From Pseudomonas izuensis (GTDB lineage Bacteria > Pseudomonadota > Gammaproteobacteria > Pseudomonadales > Pseudomonadaceae): DNA of 37,027 bases. The DNA lies in assembly GCF_009861505.1 (NCBI RefSeq), contig NZ_WTFT01000005.1, forward strand, positions 537 to 37,563. Reading direction: 5' to 3'. Under the pieces are notes generated by a model. That model ran no database searches. It saw only the letters and a program-made list of their open reading frames with translations, and was not told the DNA's origin. Each line of letters opens with the position of its first letter. The first letter of the stretch is position 1. This document shows positions 23,601 through 37,027 of the stretch, in pieces. Made by a program: the position numbers and the translations under genes.

Positions 23601-26600
23601 TGGGCGGGCAGGCCATCAGGCGGGTCAGCACGCCTTCCCAGAGCATCGGTGCGGCCAACACTTCTTCGGTGCTGACCACGTTGCGGAACACCGCCAGCGG
23701 GTTGTTGGCCGCGTGGCGACTGGCCTTGGCGCGGATCTTGGCGAAGGTGTCGAGGCGGGTGCCGTATTTCTGCATGTGCGCAAAACCGGCCCCGGCGAAC
23801 TGGCGGATGGCGGTCGGCAGGTCGGGCATGCCCACCAGTTCGTTGGTCAATTTGAGCGCACGCTCGGTGGCCGGGGCACGGTCGGTCCAGGCCGATTTCA
23901 ACGCACCGGGGTTCATTTGCTCGAAACCAAAAGCCAGGGCGCAATCCACCGCACCGCTGGCCACGGCTTGACGGGCCAGGAACAGCGCCGACGAGCCGGT
24001 GGCGCAGTTGTTGTTGACGTTGATCAGCGGGATGCCGCTCATGCCTACGCGATACAGGGCTTTCTGGCCGCAGGTGGAGTCGCCGTAGACGTAGCCGGCG
24101 TAGGCCTGCTGGATGTCGTTGAAGTCCAGGCCCGAATCCGCCAGGGCCTGGCGGATCGCCTGTTCACCCATCACGTCGTAGGGCTCGTTGGTCCCCGGTT
24201 TCTTGAACTGGATCATGCCGACGCCAGCAACGAATACCTTATTGCTCATCGAGTTTTTCCTTTTTGTTTTTGAGGGTCAGAGCTTGCGCGCGATCAATTC
24301 GCGCATGACTTCACTGGTGCCGCCGTAGATGCGGTTGACGCGCATGTCGACGAAGGCGCGGGCAATCGGGTACTCCATCATGTAGCCGTAGCCGCCGTGC
24401 AGCTGGACCATGTCGTCGATGCATTTCCACAGGGTTTCGGTGGTGTAGAGCTTGGCGATCGCCGCTTCTTCGAGGGTCAGGCGCCGGCGCATGTGCTCGC
24501 CCAGGTAGTGGTCGACCATTACCCGCATGGCGGTGGCCTGGGCCTTGATGTCGGCGAGCTTGAACTTGCTGTTCTGGAAGTCCCACACGGTCTGGTTGAA
24601 GGCCTTGCGGTCCTTGACGTATTCGGTGGTCTGTTCCAGCAGGCGTTCCAGTTTGGCAGCGGCGGAAATGGCGATCGAGAAGCGTTCTTGCGGCAGTTCT
24701 CCCATCAGGTAGGTGAAGCCCAGGCCTTCCTCGCCGAGACGATTACCCACCGGCACGCGCACGTTGTCGAAGAACAGCTCGGCGGTGTCCTGGGCGTGCT
24801 GGCCGACCTTGTCCAGCTTGCGCCCGTGCTTGAAGCCGGCGCGGCTGGTTTCCACGGCAATCAGGCTGATGCCCTTGGCACCGGCGGCCGGATCGGTCTT
24901 GCACACGACGATGACCAGGTCGGCGGTCAGACCGTTGCTGATGAAGGTCTTGCTGCCATTGATCACATACTCGTCGCCATCGCGCACAGCGGTGGTGCGC
25001 ACGGCCTTGAGGTCACTGCCGGTGCCGGGTTCGGTCATGGCGATGGCGAGGATGATCTCGCCGGCGCAGATGCCGGGCAGCCATTTCTGTTTTTGTGCTT
25101 CGTTGCCGCAACGGTTGATGTACGGGGCAATGACGTCGGAGTGCATGCCGAAGTAGGCGCCGCTGATGCCGGCCCGGGCGAACTCTTCGTTGAACACCGC
25201 GCAATGGCCGAAATCACCGCCGCCGCCTCCGTATTCGGTAGGCAGGGTGATGCCGAGCAGGCCTTCGCGACCGGCCTTGAGCCAGGTTTCGCGGTCGACC
25301 TGTCCGGCCTTGTCCCACTCGGCCTGGCGCGGCAGGCATTCACGCTCGAAAAAGCGCCGCACGGTGGTGCGGAACATCTCATGGTCGTCGCGGAAAACGG
25401 TTCGGGCGATGTGCACGCAAGACTCCTCAATGATCACGGGCCGGCTGCTTGGGCCAGGCGCTGATGCAAGGCGCGAGGTGCGCCTGTTGGCTGAGGATTA
25501 CGATAGGTCCGGGGGCTTGGGCGAACGCCACCCGAGGTGGGTGGCGGGGTAAACATCACTGATTGCCGGCGCTATGCAATACCTGTAGGAGCGAGCCTGC
25601 TCGCGATGGCGGTGTGTCAGTCACCGGTGATGTTGAATGTGCCGGCCTCATCGCGAGCAGGCTCGCTCCTACAGTGGATCGACATAGCACGCACATTCTG
25701 TGTGCGGCACAAAAAACTGTAGGAGCGAGCCTGCTCGCGAAGGCGGTGTGTCGGTCACGATGATGTTGGCTGTGCTGGCCTCTTCGCGGGCAAGCCCGCT
25801 CCCACAGGTAGTGGGGGTGTTCTCAAATGTTGTGCACGCCAGGGACCATTGTAGGAGTGAGCCTGCTCGCGATGGCAGTGTGTCAGTCACCGGTGATGCT
25901 GGCTGTGCTGGCCTCTTCGCGGGCAAGCCCGCTCCCACAGGTAGTGAGGGTGTTGTAGGAGCGAGCCTGCTCGCGATGGCGGTGTGTCAGTCACCATCGA
26001 TGCTGGATGCGCGGGCGTCATCGCGAGCAGGCTCGCTCCTACAGTGATTTTGTTTAAGTTTCACCCTCCTGCGATTCCAGATCCCGCACCCGCGCCACCG
26101 CTTCGTCGCGGCTGTTGACGCCGAGTTTGCTGTAGATATGGCTCAGGTGCCATTTCACGGTTTCCGGGGACAGGCCCAGGGCGCGGGCGATTTTTTTGTT
26201 GGGCAGGGCCTGGGCCAGCAGGCGCACGACTTCAATTTCACGGTCGCTCAACGGCTCGATGCCGGTGGCGAGCGGTTTTGCCGGCGCGGCCAGTGCCGGT
26301 TTGCCGGTCGATATGGCGGGTGTCGAGATCTGTGCCGCTTGCAGGCGCTCGACATAAAACGCCAGCACCGGGTCGAGGTTTTCCTCTTTTGCGGCGATGT
26401 CGGATATCAGGTCCAGTGCATCGGGGTGGGCGTCGATCAGGCTGCGCAGCATGCCGAAACGTTGCCCGCGGCGCAGCGCTTCCATCACCCGTGCCCGCGC
26501 AATCTCCGGATGATCGCGGCGGGACTCGATCACGGCGCTCAGGACCATCAGGCGAACGGTGGCCAACTGCCGACGTTGCAGGTCACAGGTTTCAATCAGC

Positions 26601-29600
26601 CGGTCAATGCGTTGCAGCGCACCGTCCAGGTCACCCTGGTGAATTTGCCAACGCGCCCGCACGTTCTCGGTGAGGATGTTGATTTCCTTGAAGGCGCTGG
26701 GCCCGCTGTCGCGGTGGCGGGCGTCAATGGCCTCCATCCGGGCCAGTTTGGCCTGAGCGACGGCTGTCTCGCCGAGCAAAGTATTCCAGTACACCTGCCA
26801 GGTCAGGCAGTAGGTCTGCAAGCGATCCAGGCCAAGCTTGATCGCGTACTCATCGAGTCGGTCGATGAAGGCGAACGCTTCCTGATGGTTACCGGCCAGC
26901 CACTGCACCTTCCACAGCACCTGGAGCACGCGCAGGACCGAGTCCGGAATCGAAATCCGCTCAAGAATATCGACCCAGCCCGCCAGCAGTTTGAACGCGG
27001 CGTCCAGGTCATTGGTTTCGTAGAGCACCTCGCCCAGCAGGGCGGTGGCGAGGTAGGTCGCGTCGGTCCCGGCTTTTCCGCACTGGGCAGCTTCATGCAG
27101 CACATCGCGATAAACCCGTTCCGCCTGCTTCATCTGGCCTTCCAGGGCGTGACTCAACCCGACCAGGCAACGCCCCTGGAGGCTGCCCGCCGTGGTGCCC
27201 AGAAGCGGTTCGCCATTGATCAGCAAGGCAGGGCGGTCGAGCTGCACCTGACGGGCCCTTTCGTAGTCACCCCGATGCATGTAGAGCCACGACAGGATAT
27301 TGATGCACGAGCCAACCGCAACGGCGTTGCTGCCGGGCGGCGGATCGAGCAGTTGCGGCAGCACAGCCATCGCGGCGTCCGTGTCATCGCGTTGCAGGGC
27401 CAGGGAGGCGCGCAGCAGCGCAATCATGAAGCGATCATGGACATCATTTTCGGGGACGTCGTGGAGCAGTTGATCGAGGCTATGGGCACAGGCCGCGAAA
27501 TCCCGGGCATAGAGTTGCAGCCGGGCCTTGAGAATGCGCAGTTTTACCCGCGCCTGCACTTGTTCGAACGGAAGCAGACGAACCAATTCGATCAACATGC
27601 GCAGGTCGCCATGGGCATACAGCGCTTCGGCGTGTTGTTCCACCAGGTCTGCGGCGGCATCGGGGTCGCCAGCCATGACGGCATGGTGCACCGCTTCATC
27701 CAGATACTGATGATCATCGAACCAGACCCAGGCCCGTGCATGCACCGCCTGCTGTTCGGTCGTGCTGCGTGAATCGAAGTACTTGAGCAATGTTTCGCGC
27801 AGCAGTGGGTGCAGGCGATACCAGGTTTCACGCCCGGCACCGTCCACCGGGATCAGGAACAGATTGTCCCGTTCCAGCCGCGCGATCAGGGCATTGGCCT
27901 CGTGCACCGCTTCCGGCTTGCCGCTGAGGGCGGCGCACAAAGAAGCACAGAAACGGTTGCAGACGGCCATGAGCAGCATCAGGTCCAGGTCCGTCGGCGA
28001 CAGGTGCGACAGCACTTCGACTTCGAAAAACTTCGCGAACGCCTGATCGTCCCGGAGCTGGGTCTGGTCGACGGCGGCCGGGCGATTTTTCTTGCGGCTG
28101 ACTGCCAGCAGTTGCAGTCCGGCTATCCAGCCGTCGGTCAGCTCGTGTATCTGCCGGGCGTCGCGGGCGTTGATCTCGCCCAACTGTGCCTTGAGGAACT
28201 GCTCGGACTCGGCGGGTGTAAAGCGCAGGTCGCGCAGGCTGAGTTCCAGCACCAGCTCCTGGCTGCGCAAGCGTGCCAGGGACAAGGGCACCGCCGTACG
28301 CGACACCAGCGCCAGGTGCAGGTTGGTCGGCGCGTAATCAATCAGCCATTGCAGGGCTTGATGGATGCCCACGTCGGTCAGGTGGTGCAGGTCGTCAAGC
28401 ACCAGCACCAGTTCGCGGCCGCGACTGGCCATGCTGCGTACCAAGGTAATGACAGTCCGCTCCACCGCTTCGCTGTCGATGCCCCGACCTTCCAGTTGGG
28501 TGGCTTCGTGGACCAGCGTCGGGTCGATCTGGCCGAGGCTGGCCAGCAAATAGTCCAGGAACCGGGTCAGCTCGTTGTCATCAGCGGACAGCGTCAACCA
28601 CGCAACCTCGAAACCCAGTGGCAGCAGCGCCTGGCGCCAGGCGATCAGGGTAGACGTCTTGCCGCAACCGGCCGGGCCCTTGAGCACGATACAGCGCTGG
28701 CGGCGAGCCTTGAGCATTTGATCTTGCAGGCGTTCCCGGGAAATCAGGCGTCCCGCGTTGCGGGGCGGGATCAGTTTGGTGCTGACGATCGGAGACTGAG
28801 TCGGATTCGAGACCGGGCTGGATGGGGTGTCCGATGCGGTGGACTTGCGGTGTTTGTCCATGGGGTTGTCCGAATCTTTTTTTGTTTTAAGAGTGCATGA
28901 ATCCCTTCGAGTGTAACCCAGAGCTTGAACCTCATGACCCTGTGTCGGGCCTTCGCCACCCGATGCGGGTGGTGGGCGGCGGCGCGGGGGTTGTTCTACT
29001 GGACGGCATCAACACAGGAGTGCTGCCTGGGACTTCCAGGCGTGAACGCCCGCGAACAACAAAAACCAAATCCCGGAGCGCAGGAGTCGGCCCATGGCCA
29101 TTCAGTTCAAGATCATCGATCACGTTGCCGTCATCACGCTTGATGCGCAACCGTCGAACAATACGCTGACCGTGAGCGACCTGATGCACCTGCGCAAGAC
29201 GCTGGTGGCTTGTCAGGACGATGAACAGGTGCGGGTCATTGTGCTGACCGGTGCCGGGCAGCGCGCGTTTTGCTGTGGCGCGAGCCACAAGGAGGCGCTG
29301 CTGCCGGCGGCCGGTCATGTCGCCGGCTCAATGAAAAGTCGCGAAACCGAAGCCGAGGAGGGCGGTTATACGCGCTTGTTCGACCTCAGCGACCTGGAGA
29401 TCTGGAAGCCGGTGATCGCCGCCGTCAACGGCGCCTGCCTCGGGGCCGGCCTTGAGCTGGCGTTGCAATGCGATCTGCGGATCGCCACTGCCAACGCGAC
29501 GTTCGGCTTGCCCGAGGTGCGCGACGCGACCATTCCGGCCGCGGGTGGCGTGCAGTACCTGGTGCGCTCCGTCCCGGCGGCACACGCCATGAAAATGGCC

Positions 29601-32600
29601 CTGACGGGCGAGCCGATCAACGCCGAAGAAGCCTTGCGCATCGGCCTGATCATCGACCTCCTGCCACCGGACCGGCTCATGCCGGTAGCCCTGGACCTGG
29701 CCGAACGCATCGCGGCCAACGGCCCGCTGGCAGTGCAATCGATCAAGCGCCTGGCCCTGCAGACAGCTCACATGACACCCCGGGACTTCGTGACCCAGGC
29801 CCATCTGCACTGGGGATTGCTGCGCGACAGCAAGGATCACGCCGAAGGGCGTGTGGCCCTCAACGAAAAGCGTTCGCCCAAATACACCGGTGCCTGACGT
29901 CACCCCCTGCCGTCACCCGCGTCCTTGCCTGACAACAATAATTCACAGGAGAGCCACATGTACCTGACCCAAGGGCTGCACCGCATGCTGCAGCAACAAC
30001 CCCATGCCCTGGCGACCGTCTATCGCGACCGACGCCACACCTACGCCCAGCTGGCCGAGCGGGTGGCCCGTCTGGCCGGCGCCCTGCAGCGCCTGGGCAT
30101 GCAGCCCGGCGACCGCGTCGGCCTGCTCGGCCTGAACTCCGACCGATTCCTGGAGTACTACCTGGCCACCTGGTGGGGCGGCGGCGTGGTCAACCCGGTC
30201 AACATCCGCTGGAGCGTGCCGGAAATCGTGTACTCGCTGGACGACTGCGACACCCGCATCCTGATGATCGACGACACCTTCCTGCCCATGGCCGAAGCGA
30301 TCGCCGGTTCGGCCAGGGTGCGACCGTTGCTGATCCACGTCGGCGATGGCCCGGCGCCCGAAGGCATGCTGTCCTACGAGCAACTGATCCGTGAGGCGAC
30401 GCCGGTCGACGACGCTTTCCGGGGTGGCGACGACCTCGCCAGCATCCTGTACACCGGCGGCACCACCGGCCGGCCCAAAGGCGTGATGCTGTCGCACATG
30501 AACCTGTGGACGGCGGCCGTGGCCCGTGCGGCGGATGTGCCGGTACCGGCCGATGCGCTGACCTTGCACATTGCACCGATGTTCCACCTCGCGGCGCTGT
30601 CGCGGGTGATCCTGATCTCGCTGATCGGCCTGCCCAGCATCTTCGTCCCGGCCTTCGATGCGCTGGACGTGATGCAGACCATCGAGCGCGAACGCATTAC
30701 CGACATCCTGATCGTGCCGACCATGTTGCAGGCATTGATCATGCACCCCGATTTCCCCCGGCATGACTTGAGTTGCCTGCGCAGCCTGACCTACGGCGCC
30801 TCGCCGATTGCCGTGCCCGTGCTGGAAATGGCCCTCAAAGCCTTGCCCAATGCCGAGTTCACCCAGGGCTACGGCATGACCGAAGCGGCGCCGCCGATTA
30901 CCGCCAACGGCCCGCAAAACCATGGCCCCGAGGGCATTGCCAACGGCCGTCTGCGTTCGGCCGGGCGTCCGGGCCTTGGCGTGACCGTGCGCATCGTCGA
31001 CGAACACGACAACGAAGTTCCGCGCGGAACCGTCGGCGAAGTGCTGGTCCGCGGGCCGAACATCATGCTCGGTTACTGGAACAAGCCCGAGGAAACCGCC
31101 CAGGCACTGCGCGGCGGCTGGATGCACACAGGTGACGGCGCCTACATGGACGAGGACGGTTACCTCTACATCGTCGACCGCTTCAAGGACATGATCGTCA
31201 GCGGTGGCGAAAACGTGTATTCCGGCGAGGTCGAGAGCGCCATCGCCAGTCACCCGGCAGTCGCCGCGTGTGCGGTGATCGGCATTCCCTGCCAGCAGTG
31301 GGGCGAAGCGGTGCACGCGGTCATCGTGCTCAAGCCCGACCGTGAAGTGGTGGCCGCAGACATCATCGAACACTGCCGTCGCCATATCGCCGGCTACAAG
31401 ACTCCGAAGAGCGTCGAGTTCCGGGCCGCGCTGCCACTGTCAGGTGCGGGCAAGGTGCTCAAGCGTGACCTGCGCGAACCGTTCTGGGCCGGCAAGGATC
31501 GGGGTGTGAGCTGACGCCATGTACATGACCCAATGCCTGCAACGCACGCTGCAGCAGAATCCGCAGCACCTCGCGACCATCTTCGGTGTCCGTCGCCAGA
31601 CTTATCGGCAGTTTGGCGAGCGCGTCGCCCGCCTGGCGGGGGCATTGCAATCGCTGGGCATGGCGGCCGGTGACCGGGTCGGCATGCTGGCGCTCAACTC
31701 GGACCGCTACCTGGAATACATCATGGGCGTGTGGTGGGGCGGCGGGGTGCTCAACCCGGTGAACATCCGCTGGAGCGTGCCGGAGATCGTCTATTCGCTG
31801 GACGATTGCGCTACCGGCATCCTGATTGTCGACGAGCACTTCGCCGCGCTGGCCGAAGGCATCCGCAAGACGGCCCGCCATGCCCCACGGTTTATCTATG
31901 CAGGCGAGGGCGAAGTGCCGTCGGGCATGCTCGGTTACGAGCAACTGATTGCACAAGCCGCAGCGGTGGAGGATGCGGGACGCGGTGGCGAAGACCTGGC
32001 CTGCATCATGTACACCGGCGGTACCACCGGTTTTCCCAAGGGGGTCATGCAGTCCCACAGGAACCTGTGGTCGGCGTGCATGCCGCGCATGGTCGACATG
32101 CCGCCGCTGCGTGACGGCCGGTTGTTGCACGTCGCTCCGCTGTTCCACGTGGCCGGCATGGCGCGCGCGTTGATCCAGTTCATGGCCGGTGAAACCCATG
32201 TGTTGGTGTCGGGTTTCGAGGCGGGTGAAGTGCTGCGGGTGATCGAGCGCGAAAAGGTCACCGAGACGCTGTTGGTGCCGACCATGATCTTCGCGTTGCT
32301 GGCCCATCCCGACTTCGAACGACTTGACCTGGGCAGCCTCAAACGCTTGACCTACGGCGCTTCCCCCAGCGCCGGCGAGATGGTCGAGCAGGTGTTGGCG
32401 CGGTTGCCGGATATCGAGCTGTCGCATTCATATGGGCTGACCGAAGCGTGCCCGGTGGTGTCGAGCAATCTGCCGTGCAATCACACGCCAGAAGCACGCA
32501 AGAGCGGATTGTCGCGCTCGGTCGGGCGTGGCGGGCTGGGCGTCAATGTGAAAGTCGTCGACCCGCAGGGCCGGGAAGTTCCCCGGAATACAGTGGGCGA

Positions 32601-35600
32601 GATCATCGTGCGCGGGCCGAACATCATGCAGGGCTACTGGAACAAACCCGAAGAAACCGCCCGGGCATTGCGTAACGGTTGGCTGTACACCGGTGACGGC
32701 GGGTACATGGACGAGCAGGGATATCTGTTCATCGTCGACCGCCTCAAGGACATGATCGTCAGCGGTGGCGAGAATGTTTATTCGGCCGAAGTCGAGAACG
32801 TTCTTGTGCGGCACCCGGCGGTCGCGCAGGTGGCGGTGATAGGTATCCCCCATGCGCAATGGGGCGAGGCGGTGCATGCGGTGGTGGTGCTCAAGCCCGA
32901 TGCCCGGGTCGACGAAGCGCAGTTGCGCCGGTATTGCCGAGAGTTCATCGCCGGCTACAAGTGCCCCAAGAGCGTGGAGTTCCGCGACACATTACCCCTC
33001 TCGGCCGCGGGCAAAGTCCTCAAGCGCGAGCTACGCAATCCACGCTTATAACCGCGCCATAAATACCTGTAGGAGCAAAGCTTGCTCGCGATGGCTGAGT
33101 CACATCCGACATTGATGTCGGCCGACCCACCGCTATCGCGAGCAAGCTTTGCTCCTACAGGGGCTGGTTGCGCCAGCCGCCAATCGCTACCCGATCCGGG
33201 TGGCGAGTATCCCCACCCCCCTCAATACATTGGACTCACGTACCAGGCGCACACCGGCCTGGCCATCCACTGGAGATCCCGATGCATATCAACCGTACCG
33301 TCTACCGTGATGACCACGAAATGCTGCGTGAAACCGCGCGGCGTTTCTTCGAGCGTGAATGCCTGCCCAAGCAGGCTCAGTGGGACAAGGCCGGGCAGGT
33401 AGACCGGGAAACCTGGCTCAAGGCCGGTCGTCACAACCTGTTGTGCCTCACCGTGCCGGCCGAGTACGGCGGCGGTGGCGGTGACTTCGGGCACTCGGCG
33501 GTGTTGATCGAAGAACTGTATCGCGCCGGTGTCTCGGGCTGGAGCCTCGGTGTGCATTCCGACATCGTCGCGCCGTACATCGTGCGCCTGGGCACCGAGG
33601 AGCAGAAGCAACAGTGGCTGCCGAAAATCTGCAGCGGTGAAACCGTGCTGGCCGTGGCGATGACCGAGCCGGGTACCGGTTCGGACCTCAAGGCGATCCG
33701 TACCACCGCCGTGCGTGACGGTGACGAATGGGTGATCAACGGCAGCAAGACCTTTATCAGCAACGGCCTGACCTGCGACATGGTCGTGGTCGTATGCAAG
33801 ACCGATCCGAGTGCCGGCGCCAAGGGTTGCAGCCTGATCATGGTCGAGTGCGACCGTGAAGGTTTCCGTCGCGGGCGCAAGCTGGAGAAAGTCGGCCAGC
33901 ATGCCGCCGACACCGCAGAACTGTTCTTCGACAACGTGCGCGTGCCGGTGGGCAATCTGCTGGGTGAAGAAAACAAAGGCTTCATGCATTTGATGGAAGA
34001 GCTGCCGCAAGAGCGCCTGGTGATTGCGCTGTACAGCGCCGCCAAACTCGAACGCCTGCTGGAGCAGACCGTCGAGTACGTGAAGGACCGCAAGGCGTTC
34101 AACCAGACCGTCTGGGACTTCCAGAACACCCGGTTCAAGCTTGCCGACATCAAGGCCCAGGCCACCGCCGTGCGGCTGATGATCGATCACTACATCGGCG
34201 AACACATGCGTCGTCGCCTCACGGTGCAGGAGTCGGCAATCGCCAAGCTGTTCGCCACCGAAACCCTGTGCAAGTGCATCGACGACATGGTCCAGCTGCA
34301 TGGCGGCTACGGCTACATGCTCGAGTACCCGATTGCCCGTGCCTTCGTCGACATGCGCGTGACGCGGATTTTTGGCGGCACCAGCGAAGTGCTGCGCGAA
34401 CTCATCGCACGCCAGTTGTGATCCTTCCCCCCTCATTTTTCCAGGTGACACCATGAGCGAAAAAGTACTGGTTGCCGGCGTCGGCATGATCCCGTTCCGC
34501 AAGCCCAGCGAAAGCCCGACCTATGTGCAGATGGGGTCCGAGGCGGTGCGTCTCGCCCTGGCCGATGCGGGCATTGACTACCGCCTGGTGCAGGAGGCGT
34601 ATGCCGGTTACGTCTACGGCGACTCCACCTGCGGCCAGACCGTGCTCTACGAAGTCGGCATGACCGGGATCCCGGTGGTCAACGTCAATAACAATTGCTC
34701 CACCGGTTCCACTGCGTTGTACCTGGCGCGCAAGGCCATCGAGTCGGGATCGGCCGATTGCGTGCTGGCGGTGGGTTTCGAGCAGATGCAGGGCGGGGCA
34801 CTGAAATCCCATTGGGATGACCGTCCGCCGACCCGCGAGCGCTTCCTGCCGATTCTGCGTGGTCTCACCGATGATATGGATGGCATGCCTCAGGCCATCC
34901 GTACCTTTGGCGGGGCCGGACGCGAGTACATGCACAAATACGGCACCAAAATGGAAACCTTCGCCGCGGTGCGCGCCAAGGCCAGCCGCCATGCCGCCAA
35001 CAACCCGCTTGCATTGTTTCGCAAGGTGCTCAGCGTCGAAGACGTGATGAATGACCCGGTGATTCTGCCGGGCGTCATGACGCGCCTGATGGCCTGCCCG
35101 CCGACCTGTGGTGGTGCGGCGGCGATCCTGGTGTCCGAACGTTTTGCCAAAAAACATGGCCTGCGCCGTGACGTGGAAATCGTCGCTCAGGCGATGACCA
35201 CCGACACCCCAGAATCCTTCAATTTCGAACAGCCGTCGATGCTCGATTGGGTCGGCACGCACATGACCCGCGCGGCGGTGGGGCAGGTCTACGAGAAGGC
35301 CGGCGTCGGCCCGCAGGACATCGATGTTTGTGAACTCCACGACTGCTTCGCCCAGAACGAAGTGATCTGCTACGAATCGCTGGGTTTTTGCCCCGAGGGT
35401 GGTGCCGAGCAGTTCGTGATGGACGGCGACAACACCTATGGCGGGCAAATCGTCGTCAATCCGTCCGGTGGCCTGCTGTCCAAGGGGCATCCGCTGGGCG
35501 CTACCGGTCTGGCGCAATGCTATGAGCTGACCCGGCAATTGCGCGGCAATGCCGAGCAGCGCCAGGTCGAAGGCGCACGCCTGGCCATGGCGCACAACCT

Positions 35601-37027
35601 CGGTTTGGGCGGCGCCTGCGTCGTAACCCTCTACGGAAAAACCAATAGCCAATGATCGGCAAAAAACCTGTAGGAGCGAGCCTGCTCGCGATGGACTCAA
35701 GCACACCGCGTTCATCCAGAAAACCCGCGTCATCGTTAACGACCATCGCGAGCAGGCTCGCTCCTGCAGGGGGTTGTATGTCACCGAGCGTAACGCCCGC
35801 CGGGCGCATCCCGAACCGGGCTGTTACGCCATTGAAAAACCAGACGAAAACGCTTCATCCAAATCACCCGTTCGGGTGTGAGGACCTTACCGGAGCCTCG
35901 CTAGCATGGGCTCTCACCACGCCATCCTTAACCGGAGAAACCGCATGACAAAAACAACAATGCGCGGAGTCTTCCAGCCGAGTCTGCTGACCGTAGCTGT
36001 GACGATTGCCACTTGCGCGAGCCAACAGGCTCACGCGGTCGATTTCAACATCGGGGAGATTCAAGGGACGTTCGATTCATCGCTGTCGGTCGGCGCCAGC
36101 TGGTCGACGGCTGACCCGGACAAGCAGTTCATCTCCAACTTCAACTCACAGGGTGTGACCGGTGGCGAATCCGCCTCGCGGACCACCGACGACAACCGCC
36201 TGAACTTCAAGAAGGGCGAAACCTTCTCGAAGATCTTCAAGGGCGTGCATGACCTGGAGCTGAAGTACGGCGACAGCGGTGCCTTCGTGCGCGGCAAGTA
36301 CTGGTATGACTTCGAGCTGATGGACGAGCACCGGCCGTTCTACGACATCGACGATTCAGGACGTGACCGCGCGGCCAAGTCGTCCGGGGCGATGTTCCTC
36401 GACAGCTTCGTCTACCACAACTACTCGATCGGCGATCAGGTCGGCAACGTGCGCCTGGGCAAGCAGGTGGTGAGCTGGGGCGAGAGTACCTTCATCGGCA
36501 ACTCGATCAACAGCATCAACCCGGTCGACGTCGCCGCCTTGCGCCGGCCCGGCGCCGAGGTCAAGGAAGGCCTGATCCCGGTCAACCTGCTCTACGTCTC
36601 CCAGGGCCTGGCCGACAACATCACCGCCGAAGCGTTTTATCAGCTGGAGTGGGACAAGTCGGTCCTCGACAACTGCGGCACCTTCTTCGGCAGCGACGGC
36701 GTACCGCAAGGCTGCAACGACCGGTTGGTGGTCGCCGGCCTCGACTTGCCACCGGGCGTGGCGCAAAACACCGGTGGCCTGGCGGCCATCGCCGCCGGCA
36801 CCGACGATGCGTTCATTCCCCGCCTGAAGGACAACGACGCCCGCGATAGCGGCCAGTACGGTCTGGCCTTGCGCTGGTACGTGCCGGAGGCCAACGACAC
36901 CGAGTTCGGCGCCTACGCCATGAACTACCACAGCCGCAGCCCGTTCCTGAGCATCAACCAGATGACCAGCGCGGCGGGCGGTGTGACCTCGGCGCGCAGC
37001 GTGCGTTACTTCATCGACTACCCGGAA

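Overview
This is GC-rich chromosomal DNA from a fluorescent-group Pseudomonas. The gene content (LldD, MscS-like channel, a DUF1302 outer-membrane protein) and the many REP elements beginning GTAGGAGC, mostly paired as REPINs, fit that genus. No rRNA, tRNA, CRISPR array, insertion sequence or phage gene was seen.

Positions 1-10000 hold small metabolic and regulatory units. There is a Fsr-like MFS exporter divergent from an AraC regulator, a metallophosphoesterase, a LysR regulator, and a minus-strand operon of APC permease, iron-type alcohol dehydrogenase and betaine-aldehyde-dehydrogenase-like ALDH (the last two overlap ATGA). An orphan lldD follows. Positions 10000-12200 carry a large MscS-family channel and a small lipoprotein with two CVC motifs.

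Positions 12200-18960 form a sugar-acid module: LysR regulator, GarD-type dehydratase, Ldh_2-type 2-ketoacid reductase, an XylX-like 2-keto-3-deoxy-acid dehydratase of the FAH fold, and an ACS-family MFS carrier, ended by a clear hairpin terminator. A lipoprotein and a secreted Cys-type arylsulfatase follow on the minus strand.

Positions 21300-37027 are the most interesting part: a CoA-dependent degradation system around a 935-residue MalT/AlkS-type (LAL) LuxR regulator. The minus arm encodes acyl-CoA dehydrogenase, SCP-x-like thiolase, a split pair of MaoC hotdog proteins (one lacking the catalytic residues) and an SDR. The plus arm encodes a crotonase, two tandem paralogous acyl-CoA ligases, a second acyl-CoA dehydrogenase, a second thiolase, and the start of a DUF1302 outer-membrane protein. 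The parts resemble the eukaryotic peroxisomal branched-chain set (MFE-2 plus SCP-x) as separate genes. I infer a bulky or methyl-branched acid substrate such as an isoprenoid or sterol side chain.

A shared palindrome, CGCCACCCG-N3-CGGGTGGCG, lies upstream of acd1, the crotonase, acd2 and the arylsulfatase. A degenerate copy lies upstream of the DUF1302 gene. A -10-like hexamer starts exactly 21 nt past the palindrome in every case. This geometry resembles a LuxR-box class II promoter. It suggests one regulon that includes the sulfatase, so the natural substrate may be a sulfate ester. No database search was run; all family assignments are from reading the sequence.
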